Assembly (NCBI GenBank): GCA_000708835.1
Contig: DF237135.1
Location: 62,001-126,000 of the forward strand
Length of the DNA stretch: 64,000 nt
Origin: Klebsormidium nitens
Lineage: Eukaryota; Streptophyta; Klebsormidiophyceae; Klebsormidiales; Klebsormidiaceae
Reading direction: 5' to 3'
Shown here: one piece after another, positions 11,969 to 24,568 of the stretch
How positions within the stretch are numbered: position 1 is the stretch's first letter
Layout: each line of letters starts with the position of its first letter
Program-made: the position numbers and the translations under genes
The notes under the pieces: model-generated
What the model was told of the DNA's origin: nothing
Database searches by the model: none
Seen by the model: only the letters and a program-made list of their open reading frames with translations

Positions 11969-12695
11969 CCTTCCGAGCAGGCTTTTGAACTGGCCCGCGC
12001 CCTGTTAATGCAACAGCTCCCGCAGGAGCAGCACTATCTTAATCAAATTGAAAATGGCACTCCAGCGAAGCTGTGGCCAGAAAGAACCTAGAGCGCTCTA
12101 CTTGCTTCTGCGCCACCATGCCACTGCCAGCCTGGCTGGCGCCAATTTTCAGTTCTCATGAACTCCAGTGGCGCCTGACCAGCGCCAAGATGCCCGGAGC
12201 GACGCTCCTCCGAGCACATTAACAGTGCACTTCAGGTTTTTTCATACTCCTGGTACGGGGCTAGCGGGGCACCGAGGGCTAAGAGAAGTGAACCCTAACT
12301 TCGGTGTCACTGTTAGGGTTCCGGCAATGTGCAGCTTGCAGCGAAGAAATGGAAGAGAAAGGGCACAAAAACCTGAACTTGAAGTTGAAAGTTGCTTGCA
12401 TAGCAGCGTGTGCAGAACTCTCCTCTTCAATGACTTCATTCAATGTTTCAGTCAAGCACGCGCTCTTTACTATATTCCCTCTTTGAGCTGTCCGTGAGTG
12501 GCATGACTCCCAGCCCCCAAAGCACAGTTCTCACTAATACCGGGGAAGTGGAAAGAGGGTGCAGGCGCTGAGAATCAGAATACAGGTTTTGGAGACACAC
12601 TTTTCCAATGGTCATGCTGCCCCATATTGTTGCAATAGCGATACTTCAAGTTACTAAGGAGGGAGGCCGCAGGAGGTGGTGGCAACCTGAAGGCG
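11969..12695. other. Upstream region of the armadillo gene
   Basis: About 0.7 kb between the armadillo start codon (minus strand) and the first exon-like segment on the plus strand. It is likely a divergent promoter region. Short open frames are present without domain content. The words aacttgaa and ttgaagttga occur near 12375-12395; the same word recurs at many intronic and intergenic places in the window. Confidence 0.4.
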
Positions 12696-13593
12696 ATGGC
12701 CCTTGACGAGAAGGGCCAGCGGCTGAAGCATGCAAAACTTGAGGTAAGAGCGTGCCCAGTTTGCGCAGGCTGAGAAGTCAAGGTGCCGAAAACATACAGG
12801 TGTTCAGTTGCAGGTGGTCGCATGCACCACCATAATATGTAACTTGATGGTCCTCGCTGCTTTGGTAAGCACAGGTCTCTTCCAACATGACTTCTTGGCC
12901 TGCTCCTAGACGTGTAAGAAGCTGCTTTTCTGGATCCAAGCAGCCTCGGGAGCTCAAGCTGTTGACGTGCAAGGTAGTCTTCTCTATGAAATTGGCGTTT
13001 GAAAGCTTAGGCCAGGAACTCTGGTGGTCTACTTTTGGCGGGATGCTATGTAAGAGGATGAAATAGTACGTCAGCTCAACGGGTTCATATTGTAATGCTG
13101 CAGAGCTGATCTTCCGCACATTCTTTGAAGCTTTTTGAAGGCCCCTGTCTTTGCTCAATTGTCAGCTTTCTGTTGCCTCCCGGTAGTGATTCCTGACTCT
13201 TACGAAATCCAGCTGGAATTGCCCTTTTGTGCCCCATGGTGCACTCTTAGCCGGCGCACTGCCCCCCATTGAGCCCCTGTTGCCACCTTGTGCAGACAGA
13301 GCTCCGTTATCTGGAAGACCTCTACACCTTTGCTGTCAAGGAGCAATTGCTCCCAGCTCCGTCCACCGGTCTGAGAGCCAGCCGGAATTCAGTGCACCCA
13401 AAACCGGACCGCCAACCAGTCGGCAAAAGCGGTGCCGACACTTTCCCCTGTGCGCTGCATGCTGGTCTTCCATGGATACGGATAGAGGACCAGCGGGGAA
13501 TCTATTTCCGGGGTAAGCAAACCTAGCCCTGTGATTCGAGGGGTTTAATCAAGCTGATAAAGTTCCTACCTTTCCATTTCAGGAAAGGGTTGA
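12696..13593 (+). CDS. Unrecognised small spliced gene (tentative)
   Basis: I do not recognise this product. Three exon-like blocks join in frame: 12696-12743 (MALDEKGQRLKHAKLE), 13296-13512 and 13583-13593, giving 91 aa. The first block ends at a good gtaaga donor. The second follows a ttgtgcag acceptor and encodes TELRYLEDLYTFAVKEQLLP, a charged helix-like stretch, and later IRIEDQRGIYFRGK before a gtaagc donor. The third closes with a stop four bases after completing the split codon and two more codons. The helix-rich start and clean phase 0 junction between blocks one and two favour a real gene. The C-terminal part is uncertain, because the second block could instead splice early (gtctga near 13361). 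Further exon-like pieces at 14402-14436 and 14583-14678 may belong to the same transcript. Confidence 0.35.
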
Positions 13594-15943
13594 ATGTTCT
13601 GCCAGGCGATTTTGGCAACAAATGGAATGAAAGGGATCAACTGACACGAGCGAAGGGGAATTGAATCGGAAAAAGCTTGAAATCGACTCACGTCCTCGTC
13701 TTTATGCGTTTCTGTCTCGAAAAGAAACAAAGGGCTGGCACTGCATTTTGTGACGACGCCAGCAACTGGTCCGCATCAGCGAAGAGTAGGGGTCAGATCT
13801 GGAATCATGTTGACTCGGGACGTGTCCTCAGAGCTGTCTTGTGCAAGTGTCTGCACCATCACTGGCTATCAGGCGCTACCCACACAATGTGTCCTCTCTT
13901 CCAACCAAGAGCTGTAGACCGGCTCCTTTAAGTAAATCATTCAAGCGGAAAGTCTAAATTGAACAAGAACAAACGGCAAACCTTTTGAGCTGCCAGTCAA
14001 ACCCTTCCACAAGTGTACCGTCCCATTCATTTGACAGGGCTGGCAATTTGCCGGATGCTCACAGCCAGCGGCCGCCAAGCAATTGAGCTTCTTCAGCAGC
14101 GTTCTTGGAAATGGGCTTTGGACAGAATGGGCGAGATGCCTTGCCACAATGAAGAGATTACGTCGATGATTGTTTGTCCCTTTCAGTCGTCTTTGCCCTT
14201 GCCATCTTGACTGCCAGCCGCGTAACGCCAACGTGGATGGATTGCCGCTCTAGGAACTGTAATGCGGCTTCATAATTATCCTTCGGTCCGACAAAATTTC
14301 GGGGACATTAGTAAGGAAGAGGGAGCTCGACGGTGGGCTGACCACATATAAATTGGGTTCGAAGTACATGTCTCTCGTAATGCATCGTTGTTACTTTGCA
14401 GTCGTCCCAAGGGGCATCATTGATTCGATTCTTCTTGTAAGGGTCTTGGCTGGCGAAGAACTAGAGTCGTTTGTTGGGCTTCGTCCATCTGCTGGGAGGA
14501 CAAAAAGACGCATCTCAAAGTGAAACCTTGGTCACAGCCGATTCCAATCATAATCATACTCAAGAATGGGATTCTTACGCAGGCTGTGGTTTGCCTCCGT
14601 GCAGAATACGAAGTGGTCGACCAAGGACAAGGGTACTACCGGCTTCCGATGTCAAAATTCCGTGCTGATCCATTACCGGTGCGTTCCAAGCAGAGGTGGT
14701 TGTGAGCCTTTCGTATGAGGAGGAGTCCGATCGGGTTCCAGGAACTTGAGTTGGTAAAAAGCAGGCACCAGAGATTCATTTACAGCGCGCCAGGGCATGT
14801 GGTGCCTGCCGCCGGAGCAATCCTGAGGCTCCCAGACAGCATGATAGAGTAGAAGCTACTGAAATGCGTGCGATATGTGGCGTTTGCTTTAGTTGATTCC
14901 TCGACGCTGATGAATTCGAAACGACTCACCGATCACTTGAAAATCGGGCCCAGAATGCGGGCTTACTGCGCCGGGTGCTTGCCACCCTCCTGATTAGATT
15001 TCTTTATATTCCAATTTTGCGGTCCAAACGCCTTTCGGTAAGTCAAATTTGGCTGCAAGCGAGCTGATAACGGGCTGATAACGTACATATAGAAGTTGAT
15101 CGTGTGTTCCCCGAACAAGCTTTTCACAAGGATATATGCAGTTGATTGCATTGACCGGTGCAGCAATATTAGAATATTTTCGGCCGCACAGCCTGCAGGC
15201 TACGCCTTTCAAACATACGTTGATACGTGGTGTTGTTTTTTAAACACCTGCTGATTACGGCGTCGCGGAATAATCAGTGTGAATGGGCCTCGATCACTAA
15301 TTCAAAGCGCGCTGCCAGCCCGTTCATTGATCTGGAGCTGCCTACATATTTGCAATTCAGAGATCAAATGCTGAATTGTTGTCTCTGTATCTCTGCAACA
15401 CGTGGTTTGGCTCACCAACCAACCAACCGACCAGTCTGGCCTGGTATCGAAGTGAGCTGAGGAACTTGAGTTAGTACTAGGTACCTACGTCCCCTAAATG
15501 CTCGATCCCTGCTGCGCGGGCCCGCAGCTTCACTTCGCGCACCCGCTCAGCTGCAGTGCCACTTGATGGGCTGAGCGGCCGCGTGCCGGCCTACAAAACT
15601 CTTCCGACAGTGCGCGCGCACTGCCCGCGCTTGGGACTGACGTGCTTCGCGATCATGCACATGAGAAGTTGGCGCCAACTCGATCCATTGATGTTGAAGC
15701 TAGTAGTATAGGAGAAGCCAGACGTTGTGAAAGGAGAAGCCAGAGAAGCTGAAAAGCGCCAATCCGTCTGAGATCTGGTTCTGTCCGTGTCTGGAAGCTC
15801 AGTATTCAGCGTCGTAGTGCTTACTTCTTGGACCGTCTGGCCTGCCGGAACACGAATTTCAGTGGTCGAGCGGACTCGCAGGAATAGCATTGCATAGCAA
15901 TACGGTGCAAGCACTGTCTCAAGTTGCATTGCCCGCTCCATTG
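13594..15943. other. Poorly resolved region with exon-like fragments on the plus strand
   Basis: About 2.3 kb. Two pieces look like exons. 14402-14436 lies between a ttgcag acceptor and a gtaagg donor and reads VPRGIIDSILL. 14583-14678 lies between tacgcag and gtgcgt and reads AVVCLRAEYEVVDQGQGYY with a following RLPMSKFRADPLP. A piece after 14785 could be a last exon. I could not connect these in one frame with a start and a stop or match them to a family. The remainder, 14880-15900, shows nothing coding. It includes a short word taggtacctac near 15480, also common in the 40-42 kb repeat region. Confidence 0.3.
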
Positions 15944-18900
15944 ATGGCCCTCTCCAAAGCAGGGCCCCTGCTATGGTCACCGGCAAATGTTTCTTGCCGA
16001 TGTCTGAAAGGGGAGTCTTCAGGAGGTCAGATCTTGCAAACCCAAGGATTCAGACTGCTGCATCGGCCATGGTTTCACAAAACTTCAATCAATCCTCAAC
16101 TGCCAAAACGTGGCTCCTTTCTTACGACCTCAGCACTGCACACTGGTGAAAACCTGGTTTTTTCACCACCTCAGCGACAGTGGACCCGTCAAACTTCCCT
16201 TGACGGCAAGGATGGTTATGCGCGCGGCCGGGCTGTTCAGACGAGGGCAGCTGCAGATGATAAAGTTGGGCTTGATGACGATGAGGTGAGGGTTTTATGT
16301 CGCTGCAAGTCTGACTTCTTGAAAAGGTATGCACTGCAAGCCTTACTTGCGGCATAGTGCCACAAAAGATCTGCCAAGTCCTCAGATACCACTTCCGAAT
16401 TAAATGGGAATTGTGCTCTGGGAATGCTGCACAATATGCAAACTTTGTCATCCTTGGACTTACTACTTCATTCAGATTAATTGGAGGAAGTTACCCTGTT
16501 TTGACCACCCATCTGTTTAGTAACAAAAGAGGCAAGGTGAAGTGCTTCTGATTGAGCTCTCAACAATTGATAAGAGTCCTTGACGTCAGTGAATAATTAA
16601 CGAGGCGGCAACAGAGAAATTCTCGACAAGGAGTTGTCATTATGGCATTCCTGTCTCGCTAGCCTTCGTTTGACGACGCACTTGCACTCAAAGCTGATTG
16701 CAAGCTTTACTACCAGGTGCCCATTCATAATCAAGTCAGTTGTAAAGGAGTGCAAGGAAGGGTCCCAGTGAAACCAGCAAAACTTGAAGCAGCTGCAGGT
16801 ATTGGGAAGATTGAGCAGCCCGACATTTCCTGCAGGATGAGGAATACTACAACAGTGGCACGCTCGGGGGCTCCTGCGATCCTCTTTGTTCCGTAGATGA
16901 GACCAGCTCTGAAGACTACCAGCTTGGGGCGAAGAACGCAAAGTCCGACATTGTCAAGGCTGTTGCTATCGGCGCAGCTGTGTGTGTTGGCGCTGGCGCA
17001 ATCCAGCATTCATGGGTGGCAGAACATCAGGTCAGTATGACAGAGACTGACCTTCGTGACCCATCTCTGGCGGTGACCGTTCCCTCTGATCCATATTGTG
17101 ACAAGTTTGCTTGACTGTCCAGATTTTTTGCAATCCCGTTTGATGCCTTTGTCCTGAAGTGAGTACCTGTCTGATTCCATCCGATGGAGAATCAATTCAA
17201 TTGTATTAAGAGCTGGGGGGCACTTCTTTTGAGTTTCATTGAACATCTGGAATGTCCATCTTAAGGTGCATGGTTGGCGTCTGGATTCAGTTGAACGAGG
17301 CAAACCGTACGAAACCATGCGGCCCGCTGGAGCATTTTGTGGCCTGCTCATCAAATTGCAACAAAGACTGATGTGTAGCAGTGTGTAGCTCGACAACATT
17401 TGAGCGGGACTTTGCCCAGTCATGTTAGTTGTTGTTTGATCCCAAGCATCTCTATTCCAAGCTGATGGTGTCATCTTGAGGGACCGTCATTGCAACTACC
17501 TCCTTTCCCCATGTTTGCACATATTGACGCGCTCCTACAATGCAAATTGTTCCCACCAAACCATCTGTCATCTAAGATTATTCAGCCCGGACCAAGAGAC
17601 AGGCCACAAGCTCGTACAGGAAGATCATTCACACCGATCTTTGTTTACAGGACCTGGCCATGGCCCTGGTGTTCATTGCTGGCTACGCGGGCATCATCTT
17701 TGAGGAGTTTTTCTCGTTCAACAAGAGCGGCGTTGGCCTCGTCATGGCCGTCAGTCTTTGGACGATCCGGAGCCTGGCCTCCTCGGATAATGCCGGGATA
17801 GAGCTCAGAGCACAGGTGAGCAACTGTGCACAATGCGCTCCCTGCTCAACAGAATCGGGACTCTGCGTTTTTTATTCTTGACCCGCTCTTTCAGAGGTCG
17901 GGCCCGTTGATGGTGTGTTGACCTCCTACTCGACAAAATAATCCAGAACGGCACTTTTGATCTTGTGGCCTGGCCCGCTAAAGCTTGGCACCTCTTCCCG
18001 TTTGGAACGCTTGGATTGTCCACTAGATCTGCTTAGTCCTTTGGCCTCCACCATTGGCCTTTTTAATTTCATGCGATGCTCGAGTGTCCGGCCCAGTTCC
18101 ACGGAGTCCGGACTGGATCATACGCCCCTGGTTCGACCGCCAAGCCTTCTTGGGGAATCTCTTTCTGCTCAGTGCTGGCGGTCCGAAACTGTGCCGCCGA
18201 ACCTCAGTAAGGAAGTCTTCACTGGGGCCCTCCACCTCCTCCCCACCTGCGGGTGAAGGTGAACTGCAAATCCGGGTTACTTCCACCATTCTTGGATGAA
18301 AGCCTCGACACCTCTCCGCGCAGGGCGAGCAGGTGAGCGAGATCGTGTTCTTCCTGCTGGGCGCGATGACGATCGTGGAGATTGTGGACGCGCATCAGGG
18401 GTTCAAGCTGGTGACGGACAGCATCAACACGTCGGACAGCAAGGTGCTGCTGTGGGTGCTGGCCACCATCACGTTCTTCCTCAGCTCCATCCTGGACAAC
18501 CTCACCACCACCATCGTCATGGTCTCGCTCCTGCGCAAGCTCGTGCCCGACCCCGAGCAGCGCAGGTCAGCACGCCGGGGTGTCCCGCCCTGGGTTCTTG
18601 CTTAACTTGGTCTTGATGTTCGGAAGTGTCGATAGCTGCGATTGGTTACGTCTTTCTTTGGTACCCGTCCTGAGTTGACGGAACGTCGTGAGTGCATGGG
18701 GTTCCCCAAAAGGGGTGAGGACCACGAGGAGTGTGTAGCGCTATGGCAGCGAGGTTTGATTTTCGAATTAAGGATATACCACGTGGACATGTACTTCTTG
18801 TGAAATCGAGGGCATGCTTAAAAATCAAAGTGTCGGAACTGACCTTCGAGAGCTGAGACGACCGTAAACATCCTGGTTGGAAGAATAGTCGAGCGGGTGT

Positions 18901-21900
18901 GCTGTGCGTTTTGTTGTAGATGCCATCGGGGGCGGAAAAGTTTCAAAGACCGTCTCACTTTGTTGCATCTCAAAACCCGACGACGCGACTAAGAGCGGCT
19001 ATTGTCACTCCCCTCGATTCGCGACATCAGTTCTGGGGTGGCAGACTGGATGTGGCGTCATTCCAGAGACGCGAGAGCACGCCTCATTATTTGACATTTG
19101 CTCTCGCAGGTTTTACGGAGCCGTTGTCGTGATTGCTGCCAATGCTGGCGGTGCATGGACTCCCATTGGTGACGTCACTACAACCATGCTGTGGATCAAC
19201 GGACAGATTACCACCTTTGCAACTATGAAGGTGAGCCGCTCCGAAGAGCTTGATCAGTATTTTCAGAGCTGTTGGTGGAACATGAAGCAAGCATCTCTGC
19301 ACACTTATCGCTGGCAGCACTGAAAATCCCTGAACGGCATGCAACCGTCAGACTGAGGATGTAGGTCGCCTCAAAGGTGTGCGTGCTTTGAATTCTCAGA
19401 TTGGAGCCTCTGATTGCGAATGTTGGTCTGCTCCCAAGTCTTGCGAGCCTTCGCGAAGGGAGTCTGCACGCCGTCCCCCATGCAGAATCATTCGCACGTA
19501 ATTCTCAGCTCTATGGTGACTGGATTCTTAGGTTCGAGTTGGCCAGAACGGGCATGCAGACGGCATCAGTTGTCAGGCAATCTCTGACTCCCAGTAGCGA
19601 CGCTGCTGCCTGACATCCAGTCGTAGGGTGGCGATATCCAGTGCTCTCATGCCCCTCTTTCCATCGTTTGCAGGATCTCTTCCTCCCGTCCTTCGTCTCC
19701 CTGGCCCTTCCTTTGGTGTTGATGACCTTCAGCAGGTGAGCCACACCGGCGCACCTCCTGGTGTTCACTTCAGCTTCGCGCACCAGAAGGAGACACGAAG
19801 AGAGGACTGAGCATCGCAACATGCTGCGCTTCCAAGCACTTGATTCAGGACTGTGCTTCAGTTTTCACAAAGCCATTGTCAAGCCTGTTCTTTGCTGACC
19901 GTCTTCCAGCCCACTATGAATACCGCAAACGGAGGGCAGAAGCACTGAGCACTCGTCCAAATCAGACGTTGACGGCTGACTAGACGGCAGACACACCGCA
20001 GAACAGCCGAAGAGCATCAAGAATCTTGCCACCCTCGTCTAGGTCGCTCCGTCCGCTAACCGCTCTTTCCGCTTTTCCGCTCGCAGCGACGCGCTGCAAG
20101 AGAAGGAGTCGCGCAAGTCGTTCATCATGAGCGAGGAGGCGATGGCCCCGCGCGGCAAGCTGGTGTTCTTCGTGGGCCTGGGCGCGCTCCTCTTCGTGCC
20201 CATCTTCAAGTCGCTCACCGGCCTCCCGCCCTACCTCGGCATGCTGCTCGGCCTCGGCGTGCTCTGGGTGCTCACCGGTACGGACTGCTGAGACGTTTTC
20301 TTCCGTTCTTTTCTGCCGTGAGGCGTAAAGGTGTCGATCTAGAAGTGACCTACGAGGACTTGGTTCATTCTCTTTCCTGGAGGAGAGTCGGGCCTGTTTG
20401 AAAGAGAGTAGGGCCTGTTGGAAAGAGAGTCGGGCCTTTTCGAGGGAGAGCCGGGCCTGTCTGAGGAGAGTGGTATAACGGCAGGGTCTTACGATGTCTG
20501 TCTGGTTGTGGACAGCATAGGTGCAGAGGTGCTCCTAGATGGATGGGAACTTCAAAACAGGATACGAATTGGATGCCGCTTGAAAAGCCAGTCTTCGTTC
20601 GACCCTTAATCTCTGTTTGACTGGTGCGACAGCATGGATGCAAGTTAGCGCAGTGAACTGTGCTGAGTCCTCGAGCTCCCATGTGATTTAATCGCAGCGC
20701 CTCAGCGCTGCTCGCAATCTGGGAAACTGGTTTGGTGCTGAACACTTCGCGCTGTGTGTCTCAGACGCTATCCATTTGGGAGAGGACGACCGGCAAAAGC
20801 TGAAAGTGCCGCAAGCGCTCAGCCGCATCGACACGCAGGGGGTACTCTTCTTCCTTGGCATCTTGCTGTCCATCTCCAGGTGAGCCGCATGCGTCCACCA
20901 GAATGATCTCTAGCGAGCGTTGCCGCCGTCTGTTTAACCTACGGCCCTTCTGCCTGACATGGTCAGCTCCTCCGTTTGAACATCTCGTGCTCCACGGAAC
21001 GCTTATGACGGTGCGCTTCGACCTACTGGAAACGCAACTCTTCTTAGAAATGATTCCCGACGCGTCCTCAGAGTCTGCAGCTTTGACGCAGCGGATCTGC
21101 TCAAGGAGTCGGCCACCTTCTCTCGTAACGGGTCCCGCCCAAAACGTAATCTTGAATGGTTCCGCCCATTCCGCTGTTCCGTGCAGCCTGGACGCAGCGG
21201 GCCTGCTGAAGGAGCTGGCGACCTTCCTGGACGAGCACCTGCCCAACGTCGACGTGGTGGCGACCGTGATCGGGTTAGCGTCCTCAGTTATTGATAACGT
21301 CCCGCTCGTGGCAGCGACACAGGGGATGTACTCCATGCAGCAGTACCCCGTCGACGATCGCCTATGGCAGCTCATAGCGTATTGCGCGGGCACCGGGGGC
21401 TCGATCTTGGTGATTGGGAGCGCGGCGGGGGTGGCGTACATGGGCATGGAGAAGGTCGACTTCTTTTGGTACCTGAAAAAGGTGGGCGAGCAAGACACGT
21501 GGCACACTCTTGATGTTTTAATGTATTCGAAAAGCTGGTGGGGAGGGTGGTGCTTTGCAAGGACTGTCTTTCAAGCCGAATTTGCCCGAAAATTCTCAGA
21601 ATGAAGACTCCCTGGAAAGGGAAGATGGACCTTTCGGCTCTTCAAGCCGGTTACGAGCCGAGATTGCCTCAGGGAGAGGTGCATTGGCGCCTCAATCAAG
21701 CACGACGCTTTCTGTATGTTCTCTAAGAATATGGCCTTTTCTTGACGCCCAGAAGCGTTCTGCCTCGCTTGACTTCTCCGTCGCTCCTTGTAGGCTTTTG
21801 TTTCGCTACGATAATCGGCTCCACTTTTATGCATCATACCAGTGTTGTCGGGTTGCCTTGCAGATTAGTCCCTTCGCCTTAGCCGGCTACATGGCTGGCA

Positions 21901-21986
21901 TCGGAGTCTACCTTCTTCAAAATCAACAGGGGGTCGACCTTCCAAGCATACCTGCAATGCTCCCCTTGATTCCGGGACTTGGCTAG
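15944..21986 (+). CDS. NHD1: Plastid Na+/H+ antiporter, NhaD type
   Basis: Ten exons: 15944-16285, 16836-17030, 17651-17815, 18324-18565, 19110-19230, 19674-19735, 20087-20277, 20765-20879, 21187-21481, 21864-21986; all phases agree, giving 616 aa. Residues 1-110 are Ser/Arg/Gln-rich and acidic residues are scarce until the end, as in a chloroplast transit peptide. A family-typical GSCDPLCSVDETSSED follows. The membrane domain shows NhaD hallmarks: GYAGIIFEEFFSFNKSGVGL, SEIVFFLLGAMTIVEIVDAH, SSILDNLTTTIVMVSLLRKL, NAGGAWTPIGDVTTTMLW, VIDNVPLVAAT, CAGTGGSILVIGSAAGVAYM and MEKVDFFWY. The family exchanges Na+ for H+ at the chloroplast envelope and in plants supports sodium-coupled pyruvate import and salt tolerance. 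ATG 15944 is the first in-frame ATG of exon 1. Intron 7 has a minisatellite and intron 8 a decayed copy of the start of exon 9. Confidence 0.93.
20383..20471. repeat. 21-bp tandem repeat, about 4.2 copies, in NHD1 intron 7
   Basis: Units start at 20383, 20404, 20425 and 20446, and a partial fifth begins at 20467. The consensus is close to gagagtcgggcctgttgaaa. Because 21 is a multiple of three, the opposite strand stays open through the array as a seven-residue repeat close to TGPTLFQ. There is no evidence that this is translated. Confidence 0.9.
21081..21123 (+). repeat. Decayed tandem copy of the 5' end of NHD1 exon 9
   Basis: This stretch follows a ctgcag acceptor-like site and reads, in the same phase as the true exon, SFDAADLLKESATFS. 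The genuine exon 9 start at 21187-21229 reads SLDAAGLLKELATFL. The two DNA stretches are 106 bp apart and align over about 14 codons, with several differences at third positions. Downstream of the copy the similarity stops. It looks like a partial duplication that kept its acceptor context. Confidence 0.7.
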
Positions 21987-24568
21987 AAGGTTCGCCGAAC
22001 CTCTGCAATCTCGGAAAATCTATGCTGGTGGATAACAAAACTCTACAGAGATCATACGAATTCTTACAAAAGTCGTTTTTCCCTTTATGATTGAGACCGC
22101 TGATAGTCCAAATGGTTGATACCAATTCTTAAGACAATACGGAGTCGGACATCGTGGGCAGGTCCCCAGTACTAAAGTCGGGGCCACGAGATCACCAGGC
22201 AGGTTTGAAGCTGAAGTACGAATGGCCCCCTGACGGACTACATTCTATGTCAGAACAACCTTTGTATTCACTGCCGCACGTTTGCGGAAGCTGTTGGTAA
22301 CTCACAACATTTGCTGGCACTTCAGCTTGGATCCCGGCCTGCAGGATCATTGATGCACCTGAAAATGGATGGTCGCTAGGCGGCCCTCCTTGCGTCCTTA
22401 CTGCAGTGATTTGGCGTCACGATCTGCCGCATACATGATCACTGCCTATACCGGAGCTTGAAGTGCAAAATTCAATTTGTCAGATTGTCATCAGGGGGTC
22501 CCGCCTGGATTTGCACATGAGATCCGCGTGTGTCTTAAACACGTCATGAATTTCGAGTGCATGATCCGATGTCGGAATGCCTAGCTTGTTGCCGCAAGGA
22601 TTCCATATTGAACTCAAGTGATGACTCGAATGGAATTGGTCTAGGCGTACGTTCTCGCGCGCGCAGCTTGCCTAATGTTTTCCATGGCGGCATGACTCAG
22701 CGTTCGGATCATTCTGTACGTCTTATGACTGATGAGGAATATTGCCTCCAGAAATGATGTACCTTGCAGTCCTATAATCTTTCTATACGGCCCGCGCTGG
22801 CTTGCTGGCCCGCCATGACGCTAGTCATGCATCTTCTGGCAGTGACAGCATGAATTTTGAAGCCCCTCCCTGATTCTGTTAAGATAAACTCATGCCAGGG
22901 GCGGCGGCTCTGACAGGATATAGCAAGAGTCAGCTCGGGCATATGTCACCATGCACATCACATTAGTGCGCCTGCATGCGACTGACGCGGACTTGCATGC
23001 ACAAAGACGACGATCGAGGTGCATGCAGAGTCGGGTTGGACTTCGACCTGCGGGCACCTGATCAAGCTGTACGGTATTGCACAGGCCTTGAGACGAACAC
23101 GGGGTACTCTGCGCGATCGCCTGGGGCCGTGCTCAGGCATGCAAACTGAGACGCGACGGTCCGTTCACGTCTAAGCTGTGCACCAGGTAGATCCAATCAT
23201 CATTATCTGACTTTCACGAGCACTTATGAAACTAGGGTAGCGAAAGCTACATGCGGGCGGAGCGGGGCTCCTTTAAGCTACAACAGTAGGGGCCGCCATC
23301 GGCTCCCCCGTATGATCATCAAAGGATACGGGCTAAGCCGTACTAGAACTGCTCCTTATTTGGGTGCAGTCATTCAGGACGCTGGTTCTGTTCACTGCAA
23401 ACTTTTACGTCCTTAGCCTTCTTGGAAAGAAGCAGGCCCCGTGCGGCTAGCTTGTTTTCTGACTCAGTCGCCAGTCGAGTGGCTATTGTAGTCGCGTCTC
23501 ATCGCGTGCAGCCCCGACGACGAATTTTGGGGCGCTGTCAGCCGCCAAGCAACCGTGCTCGAAGCTCAAACCAGCTTTTGTCTATTTTTTCGCTCTTTCA
23601 TGCACTTGTGTACGGGCCTTGCGTTGGTCCGGTCTTTTACGAGCAAAGTACCTTTAGCTCCAACACTGTCTGCGAGACCCAGATTTTGGCTGCCGGGCAG
23701 CTTTCTTGGAGTCGGAATTGGATGGATCGAAGCGCCGCATCCCACGTCATGATTTTGAACCTTCTGCCTCAGCCTCTTGGTATGCGGTATATTTCTGTGA
23801 CGAGCCCCTGCACAATAGTAACCTTCAATCAGCATCGAAATCTCTTTCAGCAGACTGGAATTATTTGCAGCCTTTTCCTTCCCGTCAATGACGAAAATAG
23901 AGATGTTTCGGCCTCTCAGCTATACTCAGTTTTCAAGCTGTGTTCATGGCTGTGTACGAAGAGCAAAGACTTTGTCAACTCGACGCCAGCGAACTCCAAA
24001 CCTGCAAAGAGGGTGGACAATTAGTAGAAGCGCCTGAAATCAGGCTTAGTGATTGTATACGAGCCGTGCCTCAAAAGCTCTGATTGAATCAGAGAGGGCT
24101 TCGAGATGCCATAAGAGTACCTGCGGAAAAAATGCACAGCCTTGAATGTCCCGGCAAACACTCAGGTTCACGCTGGCCCGGCGTCTTGCGGGCAACTGAA
24201 GGGACAATCGGACGAATGAGCGTACACAACGAAAGTGTCGGTCAAAACGTACGTCCTGTAAACGCCGAGTGCGCTGAATTCCCCAAGGTGGAGAGACCCA
24301 ACCCACAAGAATCATTTCTGAATTTTCACTCTCACTCTCGGAACGAAAGTCGCTAAACATCCAAAGGTCGACGACGTCAAAGCACACATCGAGGCCTCCT
24401 CATCAAAACATATTGAGAGGGCACATCTGTCATTAGAAGCCCGATCCGCTGGGCGGCAGAAGCACCTCGTCAGACAAAGCCGAAACCAAGGCGTTGTAAA
24501 AAGTATGCGGTTCTGCCGAATAAGGAGTTTAAGAATCGCACGAAGCACTTCGATCCTTTCACCTGCGG
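21987..24568. other. Gene-poor spacer between NHD1 and the dCTP pyrophosphatase gene
   Basis: About 2.6 kb. It contains the 3' ends of two converging genes. The longest open frame, 23422-24024 (+), is 200 codons. It has no recognisable domain and an amino-acid composition typical of random translation (many S, R, C and L). I see no RNA gene, no clear terminal inverted repeat and no tandem array here. Confidence 0.45.

Noticed and set aside
12300-12400. Recurrent aacttgaa / ttcaagtt words across the window (for example 12384, 27026, 42150, 61268)
   Set aside because: Short, imperfect and scattered. They may be remnants of a dispersed element, but no boundaries or longer shared sequence could be defined.
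20383-20471. CRISPR-like array
   Set aside because: Units abut directly with no spacers and lie inside a eukaryotic intron; it is a minisatellite.
23422-24024. 200-codon open frame on the plus strand
   Set aside because: No domain, no transit or signal peptide, random-looking composition and no splice partners. A frame of this length can occur by chance in GC-rich DNA.
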